A stretch of 64,000 nucleotides of DNA, from NCBI RefSeq assembly GCF_000293885.2, contig NZ_CP010945.1, positions 4,422,001 to 4,486,000 of the forward strand, in the 5' to 3' direction. Under the pieces are notes generated by a model, which saw only the letters and a program-made list of their open reading frames with translations, made no database searches and was not told the DNA's origin. The stretch comes from Pseudomonas fluorescens NCIMB 11764. Its GTDB lineage: Bacteria > Pseudomonadota > Gammaproteobacteria > Pseudomonadales > Pseudomonadaceae. Positions 62,086 to 64,000 of this stretch are shown one piece after another; the first letter of the stretch is position 1, and the number at the start of each line of letters is the position of its first letter. Made by a program: the position numbers and the translations under genes.

Positions 62086-63390
62086 TCAGAACGATTGGTT
62101 GGAAATGGCCAGCGAGTTGCTTTGTTGGTTGCCCACACCGGCAGCCACGTTCACGCCGAGGTTGCCACTGCCGCCATTCACCGAACCACTCAGGGTTGCA
62201 GTGTTGGTCACAGGGTTTGCCCAGCCATTTGGGGTCAGGATTTGATAGGAGACGGTGTTGCTCAAATCCCATGTATTGCTTTCGCTGTAGCCCTTAACTT
62301 CGTGCTTGGTAGAAGCGGACGATTGCTCGCCTGATTTGTCGTACGAAGAGTCAAACGATTTTGTAAACGAAGAATCGAACGCTTTTTCGAACGAAGAGTC
62401 GGTCGAATTGGAGTGCTCTGTATCGACAGATGCATCGAGCGAAGCGTTAAGCGATGCGTCGAAAGAAGCGCTGTGAGTGCGATCTCCATGGCCATAATTA
62501 ACGGTAACGGATTTGGAACCATCCGCCGCTGCTTCCAGGGAAGCGACTATAGAAGCATGGCTGGTAGCGCTGCTATCGGTGCCTTTTGAACCGCTTGCAT
62601 CGAAGTGACTGGCACCGCTGGCGTCATAACTGCTGGCACCGCTCTTGGCCCAGTTGCTGGAAGCGCTCTTATCAATGTTCAGCTCGGAGTTATGGCTGAA
62701 AGAGGCACTGCCGCTTTTGGTTGTGGTCAGCGTCACCGTAGTCAGCGCGACGTTCTGATCCGCCCTGTTGTTCACGACCAGACCAGGACCGTTTTGTTCA
62801 GCAGAGGCGGTGGCTGTTGCATTGCCAAGCGGAGCATTGGAGTTGGCAATTGCCATGGTGTTTTTCTGTTGGTTGAGGTCGCCACCAGCAATGTTGATCC
62901 CCATGTTGCCGTTGCCGCCATTGCCCGACTGGCTCATCACCGCAGAGGCTGTGGTGTTGTAGTTGTCGACCTTGTTGTTGTTGCTGTACTGCTTGACGGT
63001 GGCAGTGGCAGTGGCAACGCCGAACACGAAGGAGTTATCGAGAGCGGAGGTGGCGCCAGCGTTCGCGATGGCAGCAGCGTTGTCCTGTTGGTTACCGTCG
63101 CCTGCCGCGACGTTGATGCCGACGTTGCCGCTGGCGCCTGTGGCAGAGCCGCTCATCTCGGCGTTGTTCACAGTCCCTTGGTTAAGGATGCGGTTGCCGG
63201 TACTGCTCTGTTTGTCGTTGGCATTGGCAGTCGCGTAGACAGGGATTTTGGTAGGAGGAGGGGTGTGGTGACCGTTGTTATTATGGCCATGGTGGTCATC
63301 GTTACGACGATCGTTGCCAGCTTGTACAGCAACAGCCATGAGCGCAGCAATTGCGAAAACCAGAGGCTTGAGTGCCATCGAAGGTTTCAT
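62086..63390 (-). CDS. fapC: FapC, major functional amyloid subunit
   Basis: A 434-residue secreted protein, the main structural unit of the Fap fibre. After the signal peptide (1-24) comes a His/Asn-rich stretch (DDHHGHNNNGHH), then three imperfect amyloid repeats: GNVGINVAAGDGNQQDNAAA (residues 89-108), GNMGINIAGGDLNQQKNTMA (161-180) and GNLGVNVAAGVGNQQSNSLA (409-428). Linker 1 has about 50 residues. Linker 2 is very long (about 226 residues), rich in Ser, Asp, Ala and Thr, with repeated DAS units and three tandem copies of an 8-residue FDSS(F/Y)xKx element (about 330-353). No cysteine is present. Linker 2 length is known to vary strongly between pseudomonads. Confidence 0.93.
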   Translation of the reverse strand: MKPSMALKPLVFAIAALMAVAVQAGNDRRNDDHHGHNNNGHHTPPPTKIPVYATANANDKQSSTGNRILNQGTVNNAEMSGSATGASGNVGINVAAGDGNQQDNAAAIANAGATSALDNSFVFGVATATATVKQYSNNNKVDNYNTTASAVMSQSGNGGNGNMGINIAGGDLNQQKNTMAIANSNAPLGNATATASAEQNGPGLVVNNRADQNVALTTVTLTTTKSGSASFSHNSELNIDKSASSNWAKSGASSYDASGASHFDASGSKGTDSSATSHASIVASLEAAADGSKSVTVNYGHGDRTHSASFDASLNASLDASVDTEHSNSTDSSFEKAFDSSFTKSFDSSYDKSGEQSSASTKHEVKGYSESNTWDLSNTVSYQILTPNGWANPVTNTATLSGSVNGGSGNLGVNVAAGVGNQQSNSLAISNQSF

Positions 63391-63442
63391 GGTGATTCTC
63401 CGTACTTATTTTAGGTTAAGTGTTGTAACTACCTTTTTTGGG

Positions 63443-64000
63443 TCAGTCCGCGACCCGTACGCTCAGGGTATTGGCCATTCGGTTTCCTACCCCGGCGCTC
63501 TGATTCAACTGGATCACCCCACGGCTACCGGTGAAAGCCTGGTCACTGGTAGTGACCTGGCGGAGGCCTGGTGCAGAGGCAGTTGGATCGGAGTTGTTGA
63601 GCAGCGCCACGTTCTGTTGCATGAGGACGCTGTCGTCGATACTTTGCGGTTGTTTACTGATGCTGATCCGCAGGGCATTGGCTTGCTGGTTGCTGGCACC
63701 CGCGCTCTGGTTTACGCCCAGAACACCGTTGCCATGGCTGAAGGAGTCGCCTTGAATGCTGGCTCGAGCATCCATCCTGGGGTCGACCTGCGTATTCAGC
63801 CGTTGGCGAATCTGAGTGGTCGCGCTGGCCGCATCGCCAATGGCGATGGCCCGGGCGTTGGCCTGTTGCTGCTGATCGCCCGCGGCCTGGTTGACCGCGA
63901 AGTTGCCTTGGTACTGACTACCGGACCCGTTGATGTCGGCGTTATTGATGATGGGTGGTTGAGCAAAGCTCGACGCACTGCAAAGCATGGCGACAATCAG
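63443..64000 (-). CDS. fapB: FapB, amyloid nucleator subunit (5' end cut by window edge)
   Basis: A secreted Fap subunit, about 185 residues visible; the first codons lie beyond base 64000 and the frame still reads LIVAMLCSASSFA as the end of a signal peptide. Three repeats are visible: NFAVNQAAGDQQQQANARAI, GVLGVNQSAGASNQQANALR and GVIQLNQSAGVGNRMANTLS. FapB is the suggested nucleator of FapC polymerisation. The three short-linker repeats and position just before fapC fit FapB; FapA should follow outside the window. Confidence 0.9.
   Translation of the reverse strand: MIVAMLCSASSFAQPPIINNADINGSGSQYQGNFAVNQAAGDQQQQANARAIAIGDAASATTQIRQRLNTQVDPRMDARASIQGDSFSHGNGVLGVNQSAGASNQQANALRISISKQPQSIDDSVLMQQNVALLNNSDPTASAPGLRQVTTSDQAFTGSRGVIQLNQSAGVGNRMANTLSVRVAD

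Noticed and set aside
1..64000. Genomic island, prophage or CRISPR
   Set aside because: No integrase, transposase, phage structural gene, tRNA-flanking repeat or regular direct-repeat array was seen. The repeated sequences are REP palindromes.

Overview
The window looks like a chromosome segment from a fluorescent Pseudomonas (P. fluorescens group). The basis is gene content (a kgu/ptxS 2-ketogluconate locus, the pyoverdine acylase pvdQ, dpkA, a fap amyloid operon), high-GC codon use and many Pseudomonas-type REP palindromes. No rRNA, tRNA, CRISPR array, transposase, integrase or prophage module was seen.

Layout. 1-4.2 kb: kguT (cut by the left edge), kguK, kguE and the repressor gene ptxS, with two perfect 14-bp PtxS operators. 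4.3-6.5 kb: LysE exporter, AraC regulator, DUF1345 membrane protein. 6.7-13.2 kb: a two-gene RND efflux pump divergent from an RstA/RstB-like two-component system. 13.3-15.7 kb: a run of cytochrome b561, TPR protein, ECF sigma factor (apparently ATC start) and anti-sigma factor. 15.8-25 kb: housekeeping and accessory enzymes, a DUF411/YqaA pair, a chemoreceptor, an aldo/keto reductase with a divergent LysR, and three small proteins. 25.3-28.7 kb: pvdQ facing an orphan FecR-type anti-sigma gene. 28.8-33.6 kb: a 1618-residue toxin-like protein with a C-terminal HELSH peptidase motif. 33.8-45.5 kb: dpkA, a nitrilase with a divergent LysR, a purine permease, a polyamine-binding protein with agmatinase, an aldo/keto reductase with a divergent YafY regulator, and an NTF2-like gene broken by an amber codon. 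45.5-50.4 kb: zapE, DinB, GNAT, and a CptA-type phosphoethanolamine transferase. 50.7-54 kb: overlapping gnd, zwf and HAD genes. 54.1-57.5 kb: nhaB, a delta-60 repeat protein and a small unknown. 57.8-64 kb: a VpsR-like enhancer-binding protein convergent with fapF, fapE, fapD, fapC and fapB (cut by the right edge).

Themes. Peripheral glucose catabolism appears twice: 2-ketogluconate uptake and phosphorylation at the left, and NADPH-producing zwf/gnd at 51 kb. Envelope and surface functions recur: efflux, lipid modification, chemotaxis and amyloid. The most interesting points are the VpsR-like activator with an intact GAFTGA loop next to fap, a strong intrinsic terminator between fapC and fapD that could set amyloid stoichiometry, an expanded Ser/Asp-rich FapC linker with an 8-residue repeat, the peptidase-bearing giant protein, the probable ATC-start sigma factor, and genes whose 3' ends lie inside REP palindromes (kguK, and the LysR gene at 35.7 kb).

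Start codons were chosen from ribosome-binding sites and family N-termini, and all functions are inferred by reading the sequence without database searches.
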